A stretch of 37,674 nt of DNA from Ruminococcus sp. Zagget11 (GCA_001941135.1 MSHL01000033.1:1-37674), one strand, 5' to 3'. Positions 1-8,848 are shown, numbered from the stretch's first letter. The notes: generated from the letters alone by a model not told the origin. Numbers and translations: made by a program.

Positions 1-47
1 CTAACTTTTTGGGGTCAATTTATCCCATCGGTTATCTGTTTATTCAC

Positions 48-1481
48 TTATTCCGTTTCGTCATCGGGCGCAAGCTCTTTATAAAGTCCTATATAAAGCT
101 GTGCGGAGCTGTCCCAGCTGAAATCCGCCTGCATAGCGGCTGTAACAAGCTTTTTCCATTCGGTCTTATTTTCGTATTTATCCTTAGCACGCTTTACCGC
201 ATCAAGCATATCGTTGGCATTGTAGGTTTTAAAGGTAAATCCGTTGCCGTTTTCACCGCCGCAGTCCTTTACGCTGTCCCTCAATCCTCCCGTTTCACGG
301 ACAATGGGCACTGTGCCGTAGCGCATGGCTATCATCTGTGCCAGACCGCATGGCTCACTCTGTGACGGCATAAGGAATATGTCCGCACCTGCGTAAATCC
401 TCCTTGCAAGCTGCGAATTAAACCCAAGGGTAGTGCTTACGCTGTCGGGATAGCGCAGGGACATTTCCCTGAAAAAGTCCTCGTAAATCTTTTCTCCCGC
501 GCCTAAAATCGCAAACCTGAAGCCTAAGCCTACCATTTCCTCAAAAACATAGCGGATGAGGTCAATTCCCTTGTGGGAAACAAACCTGGTGATTATGCCT
601 ATAATCGGAGCATCGCCCTCTGCCAGTCCAAGCTCGGCAATAAGGGCTTTTTTACATTCACCCTTGCCCGCAAGCCTTTTTGCCGAATAGTTTTTTGCGA
701 TAAGCTTGTCCTTTTGAGGGTTGTAAAGCTCCGTATCTATTCCGTTAAGAAATCCCGTCAGCTTATACTGCTTGTGAACAAGGGATCTGTCCAAGCCGTA
801 GGAATACCATGGGTCAAGAATTTCCTTTGCATAGCTGGGCGACACGGTGGTTATTTTATCCGCCGTTTCAAATGCGCCCTTTAACAGATTGATTGAACCG
901 TCATATTCCAGCAAATTTGCATGATAAAGGGGTATTCCCATAACATCGTTAAGAACGTCCATTCCGTACTTACCCTGATATTGGATACTGTGTATGGTAA
1001 ACACGGTTTTTATGTCCTCATAGCCGAACTGGTATTTATAGTAAATCTGATAATAAACGGGCACAAGAGCCGTCTGCCAGTCATTGCAGTTAATTACCTG
1101 CGGTTTCCAGTCGTCCAAATGCCCTATAAGCTCCAACACCGCGCGGGAAAGGAAAACAAATCTCTCACAGTCATCGTAAAATCCGTAAAGACCGTCCCTG
1201 TTGAAATAGTATTCATTATCAAGCAGATAGTAGGTTACGCCCTTGGATTTTCCCTCAAAAACGCCGCAATACTGCTTTCTCCAGCCAACGTCCACGGTAA
1301 AATTGAAAAGAAAGGTAAGCTCCTGTCTTAGCTCTGCGCTTACGCTTTTATAAAGGGGCAATACCACTCTGCAATCGTGACCTGCCTTTGCAACTGCGGC
1401 GGGGAGAGAGCCTATAACGTCCGCAAGTCCTCCCGATGCGGCATAGGGAACAGCCTCCGAAGCTGTATACAATATTCTCAT
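48..1481 (-). CDS. glgA: Glycogen synthase (ADP-glucose type)
   Basis: Transfers glucose from ADP-glucose to the non-reducing end of a growing alpha-1,4-glucan in the cytoplasm (GT5 family). The 477-residue length is normal. The N-terminus carries the glycosyltransferase motif as YAASGGLADVIG, where the classical form is KTGGL; the E. coli Lys15 position is Ala15 here. The C-terminal half keeps SEPCGLAQ, with the catalytic-region glutamate, and the ETGGL loop. The start is supported by GGAGG eight bases upstream (minus strand, about 1489-1494). It is the last gene of glgB-glgC-glgD-glgA and is separated from glgD by a terminator-like hairpin, with no room for a clear promoter of its own. I see the motifs directly; the function is a confident family assignment. 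Confidence 0.96.
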   Translation of the reverse strand: MRILYTASEAVPYAASGGLADVIGSLPAAVAKAGHDCRVVLPLYKSVSAELRQELTFLFNFTVDVGWRKQYCGVFEGKSKGVTYYLLDNEYYFNRDGLYGFYDDCERFVFLSRAVLELIGHLDDWKPQVINCNDWQTALVPVYYQIYYKYQFGYEDIKTVFTIHSIQYQGKYGMDVLNDVMGIPLYHANLLEYDGSINLLKGAFETADKITTVSPSYAKEILDPWYSYGLDRSLVHKQYKLTGFLNGIDTELYNPQKDKLIAKNYSAKRLAGKGECKKALIAELGLAEGDAPIIGIITRFVSHKGIDLIRYVFEEMVGLGFRFAILGAGEKIYEDFFREMSLRYPDSVSTTLGFNSQLARRIYAGADIFLMPSQSEPCGLAQMIAMRYGTVPIVRETGGLRDSVKDCGGENGNGFTFKTYNANDMLDAVKRAKDKYENKTEWKKLVTAAMQADFSWDSSAQLYIGLYKELAPDDETE

Positions 1482-1511
1482 AAATCGTCACCTCCGTATT
1501 TACTCTATCAC

Positions 1512-1543
1512 AAAAAGGCAGTCAGCGGCAGCCGACCGCCTTT
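1512..1543 (-). terminator. Terminator-like hairpin between glgD and glgA
   Basis: Positions 1514-1543 form a 13-bp stem with two G-U pairs and a TGCC loop. On the minus strand it is followed by five T (complement of 1512-1516). It sits ten bases past the glgD stop and about 30 bases before the glgA start, so it could act as a partial terminator that lowers glgA relative to glgBCD, or as a 3'-end stabiliser. The structure is seen; the role is inferred. Confidence 0.6.
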
Positions 1544-1552
1544 GTACTTGCC

Positions 1553-2677
1553 TTAAATCTGTGCGCCCTTGCCGATGTAAATCGGGTAGTTAGCCGAGCC
1601 TGTAAGAATTTTCTGATCGGAAATATTAACGATCTTATCGGTGATGATACAGCTAACATGGCAATTCTTGCCTATTACGCTGTCCTGCATGATAATGGAA
1701 TCCTTGACAACAGAGCCCTTACCTACCTTTGCGCCTCTGAACAGAATGGAATTTTCAACGGTACCCTCAATGATACAGCCATCTGCAATAAGGGAGTTTT
1801 TAACCTTTGCACCGATAGCGAATTTAGCCGGAGGATTATCCTTAATCTTGGTATAAACCGGTGCGCTTTCGGGGAACAGTCTGTTTCTGTTATCGGAATT
1901 AAGCAGCACCATATTAGCGTCATAGTAGGACTTAATGGAGGTTATCTTTGAGAAATATCCCTCGTGCTTGTAGCCCATTATCTTGAACTCGCGGCACTTA
2001 CCCTGGAGAATGCTCTCCTCAAAGCTGTAAACGCCCTTTGCCTTGGCATCGGCAACGAGATTTTTCAAAAACTCCTTGGAGAGTATGTACTGATTAAGGG
2101 AAATATCGCACTCGCCGCTTATAGCGGGACGAATATATACATTGTTCACTCTGCCCTCGGTATCGATACCCAAAACGGTAGAGTGGGCAGCGGATTCAAG
2201 GGTGAGCTTTTCCTGCGCATAGATAACGGTTATATCCGCACCCGTAGCTATATGCTGCTCCAAAGCGGGGTTATAGTCCATAGTTGCAACAACGTCGCAG
2301 TCGGACATAATCACATAATCCGCATCGGATACCTTCATGAAATCCCAAATACCGTACAGTGCTTCGAGTCTGCCTCTGTACATACCGTTTGAGGTATTGC
2401 TGAATGGCGGCAGCAGGTGCAGACCACTGTTCTTTCTGGCAAGATCCCACTCACGTCCGCTTCCCAAATGGTCAAGGAGCGACTGATAGTTGGACTTTGT
2501 GATAACTCCCACCTCATCGATACCGCTGTTGGACATATTGGAAAGGGTGAAATCAATAAGTCTGTAGCGTCCGCCGAACATAACGGAGCCCATAGTTCTT
2601 TCACGGGTAAGCTCGCTTACCGTATTTTCATGCATATTGGCAAAAATAATTCCAAGTACCTTTTTATTCAAACTCAT
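1553..2677 (-). CDS. glgD: GlgD, regulatory paralogue of ADP-glucose pyrophosphorylase
   Basis: Partner subunit of GlgC. In studied Firmicutes GlgC/GlgD pairs, GlgD has little activity alone and stimulates GlgC. The nucleotidyltransferase fold is recognisable (FGGRYRLIDFTLSNMSNSGI), but the nucleotide-binding GGxGxRL loop of GlgC is replaced by FANMHENTVSEL, which fits a non-catalytic subunit. The C-terminus is a left-handed beta-helix of hexapeptide type (SLIADGCIIEGTVENSILF). I start at the third residue of the longest frame: GGAGG at 2686-2690 lies eight bases from the ATG at 2677 but only two from the ATG at 2683. It lies 18 bases downstream of the glgC stop and is clearly co-transcribed with it. 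Confidence 0.93.
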   Translation of the reverse strand: MSLNKKVLGIIFANMHENTVSELTRERTMGSVMFGGRYRLIDFTLSNMSNSGIDEVGVITKSNYQSLLDHLGSGREWDLARKNSGLHLLPPFSNTSNGMYRGRLEALYGIWDFMKVSDADYVIMSDCDVVATMDYNPALEQHIATGADITVIYAQEKLTLESAAHSTVLGIDTEGRVNNVYIRPAISGECDISLNQYILSKEFLKNLVADAKAKGVYSFEESILQGKCREFKIMGYKHEGYFSKITSIKSYYDANMVLLNSDNRNRLFPESAPVYTKIKDNPPAKFAIGAKVKNSLIADGCIIEGTVENSILFRGAKVGKGSVVKDSIIMQDSVIGKNCHVSCIITDKIVNISDQKILTGSANYPIYIGKGAQI

Positions 2678-2695
2678 TTCCATATCCTCCCGCTG

Positions 2696-3898
2696 TTACA
2701 TATCTTCCGAAATAATCTGCTTGGGAGCGACCACAGCATTATCGGAAATATTGATTCTGTGACCTACAACGGCAATTCCCCAATCGTCACGGTTGTCAAA
2801 GCCCTCCGGTCTTGCACCGATATGCGCGCCGCTGCCTACAACCGAGTTCTCGCCCACTATGGCATATTCAACCACAGCACCCTTCTTTATAACCGAGCCG
2901 GGCATAATTATGGAATCGGTAACGGTTGCGCCCTCCTCTACGGTAACGCCCTCGTAAATAACGGAGAAATCGATCTTTCCGTCTATGCAGCAGCCCTCGG
3001 CAATCATGGAGTCCTCAACCTGAGCCTCATTGCCGATATACTGGGGCGGGAGAACGGGATTTCTGGAATACATCTTCCAGTCGGGGTCATAGAGGTCGAT
3101 AGGAATATTGGGATTAAGCAAATCCATATTTGCCTCCCAAAGAGAATCGAGAGTTCCTACATCCTTCCAGTAGCCGTCAAAGGTGTATGCAACCATCTTT
3201 TCGCCCGCTGCAAGCATATTCGGTATAATAGCCTTTCCGAAATCCTTATCCTCATCGGGATTGTTCTCGTTGTCGATAAGGTACTGTCTGAGCTTGCTCC
3301 ATGTGAATATGTATATACCCATAGACGCAAAGGTAGAACGAGGATTCTTCGGCTTTTCCTCAAAGTCGATAATATTGCTGTCCTCATCGGTAATCATGAT
3401 ACCGAAACGGGATGCCTCCTCAAGGGCAACGTCCTGAACGGCAATTGTAGCTACCGCATTCTTTTCCTTATGGAACTGCAGCATAGCGTTGTAATCCATC
3501 TTATAAATATGGTCGCCGGAAAGCATTACAACATATTCCGGATTATAGCTGTCAACAAAAGCTATGTTCTGATAAATAGCGTTGGCGGTACCCTTGTACC
3601 ATTCAGCGCCGAGAGCGGTCTGATAAGGGGGCAGACAGTGAGCGCCGCCGTACTGCTTATCCAAATCCCAAGGCTGACCGTTGCCTATATAATCGTTGAG
3701 TACTAAGGGCTGATACTGGGTCAGAACACCTACGGTATCAATGCCTGAATTTACGCAGTTGGAAAGGGGAAAGTCTATAATCCTGTACTTTCCGCCAAAG
3801 GGAACGGCAGGCTTAGCCATATCCCTTGTAAGAGCGTATAAACGGCTGCCCTGTCCGCCCGCAAGGAGCATTGCGACACATTCTTTTTTGGTATACAT
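2696..3898 (-). CDS. glgC: Glucose-1-phosphate adenylyltransferase
   Basis: Makes ADP-glucose from glucose-1-phosphate and ATP, the committed step of bacterial glycogen synthesis. The 400-residue protein has the intact nucleotide-binding loop [14 protein letters not shown], the [14 protein letters not shown] segment, the metal/substrate loop [10 protein letters not shown], and a C-terminal hexapeptide beta-helix ([20 protein letters not shown]) used for oligomerisation and allosteric control. A strong GGAGG precedes the ATG at 3898 with about seven bases spacing. It is second in the operon after glgB and immediately before glgD, its likely partner. Confidence 0.97.
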   Translation of the reverse strand: MYTKKECVAMLLAGGQGSRLYALTRDMAKPAVPFGGKYRIIDFPLSNCVNSGIDTVGVLTQYQPLVLNDYIGNGQPWDLDKQYGGAHCLPPYQTALGAEWYKGTANAIYQNIAFVDSYNPEYVVMLSGDHIYKMDYNAMLQFHKEKNAVATIAVQDVALEEASRFGIMITDEDSNIIDFEEKPKNPRSTFASMGIYIFTWSKLRQYLIDNENNPDEDKDFGKAIIPNMLAAGEKMVAYTFDGYWKDVGTLDSLWEANMDLLNPNIPIDLYDPDWKMYSRNPVLPPQYIGNEAQVEDSMIAEGCCIDGKIDFSVIYEGVTVEEGATVTDSIIMPGSVIKKGAVVEYAIVGENSVVGSGAHIGARPEGFDNRDDWGIAVVGHRINISDNAVVAPKQIISEDM

Positions 3899-3984
3899 AT
3901 ATTTTCCTCCTGTATTACCGCAGCACCGCAGACGGTATTTTATGCAATGCCGCTTTATTTAGAAACCGAAATACCAGCGCTGCT

Positions 3985-3999
3985 GTGTTTCGGAAACAC
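3985..3999. repeat. Short perfect inverted repeat, glgB-glgC gap
   Basis: A 7-bp palindrome (GTGTTTC / GAAACAC, one central base) lies just past the glgB stop. There is no T-run on either strand, so it is more likely a transcript-processing or stabilising hairpin than a terminator. The rest of the 112-base glgB-glgC gap shows only the glgC ribosome binding site. Confidence 0.4.
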
Positions 4000-4010
4000 T
4001 TGTGATTTAT

Positions 4011-6062
4011 TTACTGTGGAGTGGTGGTTTTCTTAGGTCTGCCCCTTTTCTTGGGCGCGGACACATTCTCTTGGGATGCAGGCTCGCCCGCCGCCTTGGA
4101 TGTCTTTGCGGAAGCGGTTTTTGTACGGGGCTTTCTCTCCTCTTTGGGGATACACTTAAAGTACATTGCCGAAAGGGGCGGAATACTCAGAGAAATGGAG
4201 TAGTCGCAGCCGTGCATGGAATATTCCACAGCCTTAACCTTTCCGTTTACAACCTCGCCCAAACCGCCGTATTTCAGATCATCCGTGGAAAGAATTTCCT
4301 CATAGACGCCGTCATAGGGAACACCTATCTTATAGCCGGTTCTCTTCACGGGAACAAAATTGCACACGCAGATAATTTCCTCGGGGTTATTGGGATCTGC
4401 GTTGTTTATTCTTCTAAAAGAGATAACGCTCTGTGTGTAATCGTCCGCACAAATCCACTTAAAGCCGTCCCAAGAATCATCATCATGCCAAAAGGCGGGA
4501 GTGGTCTTATAGAGATTGTTGATAGTCTTGAAAAAGCTGTGCATTTTCCTGTGCATTTCATCGTTCATAATCTGCCAGTCAAGACCCTTTTCGTAATTCC
4601 ACTCGATAACCTGTGCAAACTCATTGCCCATAAAGTTAAGCTTTTTGCCGGGGTGTGCCATCATATAGGCAATGAACGCACGCAGGGAAGCAAGCTTTCC
4701 GCTCATGGTTGAGCTGCTCATCTTTCCCACCAGTGATGCCTTTCCGTGCACGACCTCATCGTGGGAAATGGGGAGAATATAGTTCTCGCTGAAAGCATAG
4801 AAGAATGAGAATGTAAGCTTGCCGTGATTTCCCGCACGGAAGATAGGATCTGTACGCATATAGTCCAGGGTGTCGTTCATCCAGCCCATGTTCCACTTGA
4901 AGTTAAATCCCAATCCTCCCACATCGGCAGGCTTTGTAACCAACGGCCATGCAGTGGATTCCTCCGCTATCATAAGCACGTCCGGATTGCGGGCAAATAC
5001 AGCCGTGTTCAGCTTTCTTAAAAACTCTATAGCCTCGTAATTCTCGTGACCGCCGTCCTTGTTGGGCCGCCACTCTCCGTCACGTCTGTCGTAGTCCAGA
5101 TACAGCATGGAAGCAACCGCATCAACCCTCAAACCGTCCACATGGAATTTTTCAATCCAGTAAACGGCATTGGAAATAAGGAAAGACTGAACCTCGCCCC
5201 TGCCGTAATCGAAAACTCTCGTACCCCATGCCGCGTGTTCACGTTTCAAGGGATCTTTATACTCATAGCAGCAATCTCCGTCAAACTCAAACAAGCCTGC
5301 CGAATCCTTGGGAAAATGCGCGGGAACCCAGTCGAGTATGACGCCTATTCCGTTTTGGTGGAATATGTCTACCATCTCCATAAACTGCTTTGGCGTGCCG
5401 TAGCGCGAGGTGGGCGCATAGTAGCCTATTACCTGATATCCCCATGAGCCGTCATAGGGGTATTCCGCCAACGGCATAAGCTCCAAGTGGGTATATCCCA
5501 TTTCCTTGAGGTAAATTGACATTTCCTCGGCGAATTTCACATAGTCGTAGGGCGAACCGTCCTCATACTGCCTCCACGAGCCGAGATGCGCCTCATAGAT
5601 ATTCATGGGACTTTTGTAAACATTGGTTTTCTTCTTTAACTCATACCAATCGCCGTCATGCCACTCATAATCGGAAATATCGTAATACTTGGTAGCGGTG
5701 CTGGGGTGCAGCTCCATATGGATACCATAGGGGTCAGCCTTGTCAACAATACTTCTGTGGGCGGTTTCAACACTGTACTTATAGGCAAAATACTCGTCCA
5801 CACCCGCCACAAAGGTTTCCCATACGGTAGGGTCGGAAAGCCGCTTCATAGGATTTTTTCGCCTGTCCCAGTTATTAAAGTCACCGATAAGGGAAACAGA
5901 CTTTGCGTTAGGCGCCCATACTCTGAAATAAGCGCCCTCTACTCCGTCCTTAACGCCCTTGTGTGCGCCGAAAAATTCAAATGCGGTAGAGTTGCTGCCC
6001 TCATGAAAAATATACAAGGGGAACTCATAGTCATTCATAACCTTTGCGTCATTTTCACTCAT
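4011..6062 (-). CDS. glgB: 1,4-alpha-glucan branching enzyme with basic C-terminal tail
   Basis: Introduces alpha-1,6 branches into glycogen (GH13). In order: an N-terminal CBM48-like domain (AYFRVWAPNAKSVSLIGDFN), then the barrel with the four GH13 motifs: DWVPAHFP near residue 240, GLRVDAVAS with the nucleophile Asp near 312, MIAEES with the acid/base Glu near 363, and ISHDEVVHG near 434. A 45-residue Lys/Ala/Thr/Pro-rich tail ends in an AT-hook-like KKRGRPKK. The start at 6062 is chosen because TTGGAGG precedes it and the promoter -10 (6093-6098) lies just upstream; the in-frame start at 6134 would lie upstream of that promoter. First gene of the glg operon. Confidence 0.96.
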   Translation of the reverse strand: MSENDAKVMNDYEFPLYIFHEGSNSTAFEFFGAHKGVKDGVEGAYFRVWAPNAKSVSLIGDFNNWDRRKNPMKRLSDPTVWETFVAGVDEYFAYKYSVETAHRSIVDKADPYGIHMELHPSTATKYYDISDYEWHDGDWYELKKKTNVYKSPMNIYEAHLGSWRQYEDGSPYDYVKFAEEMSIYLKEMGYTHLELMPLAEYPYDGSWGYQVIGYYAPTSRYGTPKQFMEMVDIFHQNGIGVILDWVPAHFPKDSAGLFEFDGDCCYEYKDPLKREHAAWGTRVFDYGRGEVQSFLISNAVYWIEKFHVDGLRVDAVASMLYLDYDRRDGEWRPNKDGGHENYEAIEFLRKLNTAVFARNPDVLMIAEESTAWPLVTKPADVGGLGFNFKWNMGWMNDTLDYMRTDPIFRAGNHGKLTFSFFYAFSENYILPISHDEVVHGKASLVGKMSSSTMSGKLASLRAFIAYMMAHPGKKLNFMGNEFAQVIEWNYEKGLDWQIMNDEMHRKMHSFFKTINNLYKTTPAFWHDDDSWDGFKWICADDYTQSVISFRRINNADPNNPEEIICVCNFVPVKRTGYKIGVPYDGVYEEILSTDDLKYGGLGEVVNGKVKAVEYSMHGCDYSISLSIPPLSAMYFKCIPKEERKPRTKTASAKTSKAAGEPASQENVSAPKKRGRPKKTTTPQ

Positions 6063-6092
6063 TTTGATACCTCCAAGGTTTTGTTTATTTAT

Positions 6093-6121
6093 ATTGTAGC
6101 AGAAGTCGAGATATATTTCAA
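6093..6121 (-). promoter_or_regulatory. Promoter of the glg operon
   Basis: On the minus strand TTGAAA (6116-6121) and TACAAT (6093-6098) are separated by exactly 17 bases. This is a good sigma-A promoter placing the transcript start near 6086, about 24 bases before the glgB ATG. There is no room for a long leader. Confidence 0.75.
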
Positions 6122-6440
6122 GTGTTTTTATCAAATTTTTATAAATCTCACTTAAACTTATTACTTTGGTTGTGTATTTTAACGAAAATTTTCAACACCG
6201 ATTATCCTTTAAATATAAATATAGTGCATTTTTCACAGAGAGCGTAAAAAATTTTGGTTAAATCACCGTAGAAAGGGCATTTTTGCTTTTTTTTCCACTG
6301 CCGTTTTTTCTCCGCAATCCGCCTTTACATTTTACATTCCGCCGACTGTGGGCTGACAAACAAACGCTATTTATACAATGCCTTTGATATAGATTTTCAT
6401 CCTCTATTCCCCAAAAGCGGCTGCCGATCGAGAGTTCAAT
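6122..6440. other. Gene-free spacer between spoIIE and the glg promoter
   Basis: About 320 bases without a convincing gene. The part near glg is AT-rich with A/T runs; the part near spoIIE grades into the palindromic element at 6441-6559. A 68-codon frame (6258-6464, minus) runs into that element but has no recognisable family or strong ribosome binding site, so I do not call it a gene. Confidence 0.5.
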
Positions 6441-6559
6441 AAGGGGCAACGCCCCGTCATTCAACGAACGACTGGGGGCGTTAGCCCCTTAGGGGTTTCA
6501 GTGGGTGACCGGGTCCCCCACTGAAAGACCGTATGCTCCCCCGCCCGAAGAGGCGGGGG
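6441..6559. repeat. Palindrome-rich element overlapping the spoIIE 3' end
   Basis: Four palindromes lie in 119 bases. GGGGC-AAC-GCCCC is at 6443-6455, and GGGGC-GTTA-GCCCC at 6475-6488; these two blocks are also near-exact inverted copies of each other. A 10-bp stem with an inner GACC/GGTC is at 6496-6526, and CCCCCGCC / GGCGGGGG is at 6538-6559. The composition is much more GC-rich than the flanks. This looks like a REP/MITE-type extragenic element; multi-copy status cannot be tested within this window. It supplies the spoIIE stop codon and last codons. Confidence 0.65.
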
Positions 6560-8735
6560 ACATCAGTCGTGAGTTATAAAGCCTTAAAACGGCTGCAGTC
6601 TTATCATCCCTTTGGCTCATTCGCTTTTCGTCCTTGTTTTCAAGCTCATCCGAGTAAGCGATTATCTTCTCGGCGGCAGTGTCGGGAGTAAGCCGTCCGT
6701 TTTCCGCCACCTCACATATATATTGTCCGCAGTCTGCGGTTATTCCGTCGGAAACCATAATCACGGCACTGTTGTGACATAAAGTGAAATTGAAGCAGGG
6801 CAATTCCTCTGTGCCTCCCGAAAGCTCCTCATAGGTAAGTATTCCCACAGGCGGCGCACATATCTCACAGGTCTGTGTTTCCCAAATACCCTCATCATTT
6901 ACGGAACGTATATATGTTGGGGCAGCGCCGTACTTCACAAGCTGCGCCTCACCGCTTAAGCAATTTACACGAAGTATATCCAGTGTGGTGAAAACCTCAT
7001 CGTCCGCTGCAGCGGAAAGCATTACGCCAAGATATTTAACCGCACCGGCAATATCCCCTCCGCAAAGGATAAGCCGCCGCAAAATATTCTCCGCTGTGCA
7101 GCTCTGCGCCGCCGCCCTGTTTCCTCGCCCCATTCCGTCGGAGAGGATTACATAATAGTTACCTCTCCCGTCCTCGAAGTGTATACAGCTGTCGCCGCAT
7201 ACACCGTTTTCCGCGGAGCAGCCTATGACCGAACATTCAGCCACATATTTCGCCGCAGGAGACCAGCGCAGGCGGCTTATTTTCCCCTCGCCTGCCGACA
7301 GGGAAACAGGCAGCTCCAGTTCGTACCCCACTATATCGGAAAGCTGTGAGGTAATATCCAAAAGACGGCTCGGAGAAAGCTTTGCCGCCTTTTGCGTAAA
7401 TGCCTCCGCATATGCTCTGCCCTCACTGTCCGTCATTACCGTAACAGTACAGTCAGCTTCAAGAAAGCGGGTCAACGCCTTTTCGGCACGGCGGCTTAAT
7501 TCCTCATCCGTTTCCAACGCTTCCGCGGATATGCTTTTCAGCAGGCAGCAGGATGCGCCGAGCTGCTCGTTAAAGCTGTCCAATATTTTTCCGCTGCCAA
7601 TGGAAACAGGCTCATCCTTGCTGCGGCAGGCGGCAAGAAGCTGTGAAACGGAGCATATATCGTTTCCCATATCCTCTAAAAGATCTGCGGAAAACTCAAG
7701 CTTGTCCCGACTGTGAGAATGTATGCGGGGAGCCGCACCGAACAAATCGTTGACAAACGGGAGGTATATGTGTTCCGGCACAAAGCAGTAGATAATTGCG
7801 GCAACACCCATATCGGCAACAAATTCAGCAGCACCCGAGGGCAATCCCGCGGCGGCGGCTATTCCGAATGAACCGCAGATAAATGCCACATTTACGCTAT
7901 GCTTCCCCTTTGCGGAGCACATTCCCGCCACAGCGCCCCCAACTGAAAGCATAGCGGCGCATCTTGCGTAGCCGCTGTCCGCAAGGACAAACGCCGCACC
8001 CGAAACCGTACCCATAATGCACCCGCCCTTAACGCCGTATTTCCGTGCGGCTGCTGCGGTACAAAATGCGGCGATTATTCTTCCCATGCAGAAAATTCCC
8101 ACCGTTTTGGAACAAAGCGCCGAAATGACGATAATATAAACCGCACCCATGGACAACAGGCATTTACTGCGGTCGTCACGGAGCGAATCCGATTTCTCCG
8201 CAAATTCCCGTGTTACAGAGAAAAAATATGCCCCTCCTCCGCAAAGCGCCGCCCTTAGTGCCAAAGCGAAAATCAGCAGCATATCCGGCGGGGAATCATA
8301 CCTCAGCGTAACGGCGGCGGCAGACAGTATGTATGCGGCAAATGCGGCGGCGGCAGAGATTTTCGGTGAAACGTTTTTTCCGAAGATTATTCTGAAAACA
8401 AGCATTACCGCCCCTGCGGAAAATTCCGCAAGACAGGATATAAAGCTGTCGCCCGCACCCAGTGCCGCAGCCATTCCCACGAATGCCGCCGCTGCCCCAA
8501 GGGGCGGCAGGGAAGCGATAAGCGACGCCGAAAAGGGCGACAGCGCATAGCCTATATGTACATCTGTGAGGAAAAAAGAAACAGCCGCCAAAGCAGCCCC
8601 TCGGCATACTCCGCAAAAATTGTCATATGAACGCTTTTTCGCGGCTGTATCCCCCTTATCCTCCTTTGCAAATCCCTTTTTCAACGAAATGAATATTCCT
8701 CCCGAATTTTCCTGTCTTTCCCTTTGCTTTAGCAT
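6498..8735 (-). CDS. spoIIE: Stage II sporulation protein E (PP2C-type serine phosphatase)
   Basis: In Bacillus, SpoIIE sits at the polar septum and dephosphorylates SpoIIAA to activate sigma-F in the forespore. The N-terminal 300 residues are a run of hydrophobic segments (multi-pass membrane region), followed by a linker and a C-terminal PP2C domain with the metal motifs LSDGMGRGNRAA (about residue 528), VSDGITADCG (about 660) and QRDDKTAAVLRL (about 710). The 745-residue length is a little shorter than B. subtilis SpoIIE. The start at 8735 is preceded by AAAGGGTGA; an upstream in-frame GTG at 8801 would lie upstream of the promoter -10. The final 20 or so residues after LRLYNS are encoded by the palindromic element and look added. 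Confidence 0.92.
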   Translation of the reverse strand: MLKQRERQENSGGIFISLKKGFAKEDKGDTAAKKRSYDNFCGVCRGAALAAVSFFLTDVHIGYALSPFSASLIASLPPLGAAAAFVGMAAALGAGDSFISCLAEFSAGAVMLVFRIIFGKNVSPKISAAAAFAAYILSAAAVTLRYDSPPDMLLIFALALRAALCGGGAYFFSVTREFAEKSDSLRDDRSKCLLSMGAVYIIVISALCSKTVGIFCMGRIIAAFCTAAAARKYGVKGGCIMGTVSGAAFVLADSGYARCAAMLSVGGAVAGMCSAKGKHSVNVAFICGSFGIAAAAGLPSGAAEFVADMGVAAIIYCFVPEHIYLPFVNDLFGAAPRIHSHSRDKLEFSADLLEDMGNDICSVSQLLAACRSKDEPVSIGSGKILDSFNEQLGASCCLLKSISAEALETDEELSRRAEKALTRFLEADCTVTVMTDSEGRAYAEAFTQKAAKLSPSRLLDITSQLSDIVGYELELPVSLSAGEGKISRLRWSPAAKYVAECSVIGCSAENGVCGDSCIHFEDGRGNYYVILSDGMGRGNRAAAQSCTAENILRRLILCGGDIAGAVKYLGVMLSAAADDEVFTTLDILRVNCLSGEAQLVKYGAAPTYIRSVNDEGIWETQTCEICAPPVGILTYEELSGGTEELPCFNFTLCHNSAVIMVSDGITADCGQYICEVAENGRLTPDTAAEKIIAYSDELENKDEKRMSQRDDKTAAVLRLYNSRLMSPASSGGGAYGLSVGDPVTH

Positions 8736-8780
8736 TTTAACATCACCCTTTGCGTATTTATTGCATACAAATATAGAATT

Positions 8781-8814
8781 ATTATAACCCATGAAAAGCA
8801 CGCATTATGTCGTT
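8781..8814 (-). promoter_or_regulatory. Candidate Spo0A-type promoter of spoIIE
   Basis: On the minus strand a perfect TATAAT (8781-8786) is preceded, after a 21-base spacer, by ACGACA (8808-8813; 4/6 to TTGACA). The same bases form a 5/7 match to the Spo0A box (TGTCGTT on the plus strand, consensus TGTCGAA). An unusually long spacer and a 0A box overlapping the -35 are known features of Spo0A-activated sigma-A promoters in B. subtilis. The transfer to this gene is inference. Confidence 0.45.
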
Positions 8815-8848
8815 TTGGATAATGTAAATAAGCTTTTTTGCAAAAGGA

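Noticed and set aside
2417-3706. Long open frame (about 430 codons) on the plus strand opposite glgD and glgC
   Set aside because: It is the antisense shadow of two well-identified genes, has no family motif or ribosome binding site, and spans the gap between them.
6063-6134. Longer glgB start at 6134
   Set aside because: That ATG lies upstream of the operon promoter and has no ribosome binding site; the added residues do not resemble a GlgB N-terminus.
6258-6464. 68-codon leftward frame between spoIIE and glgB
   Set aside because: It begins inside the palindromic element, has no clear ribosome binding site and no recognised domain; probably a chance frame.
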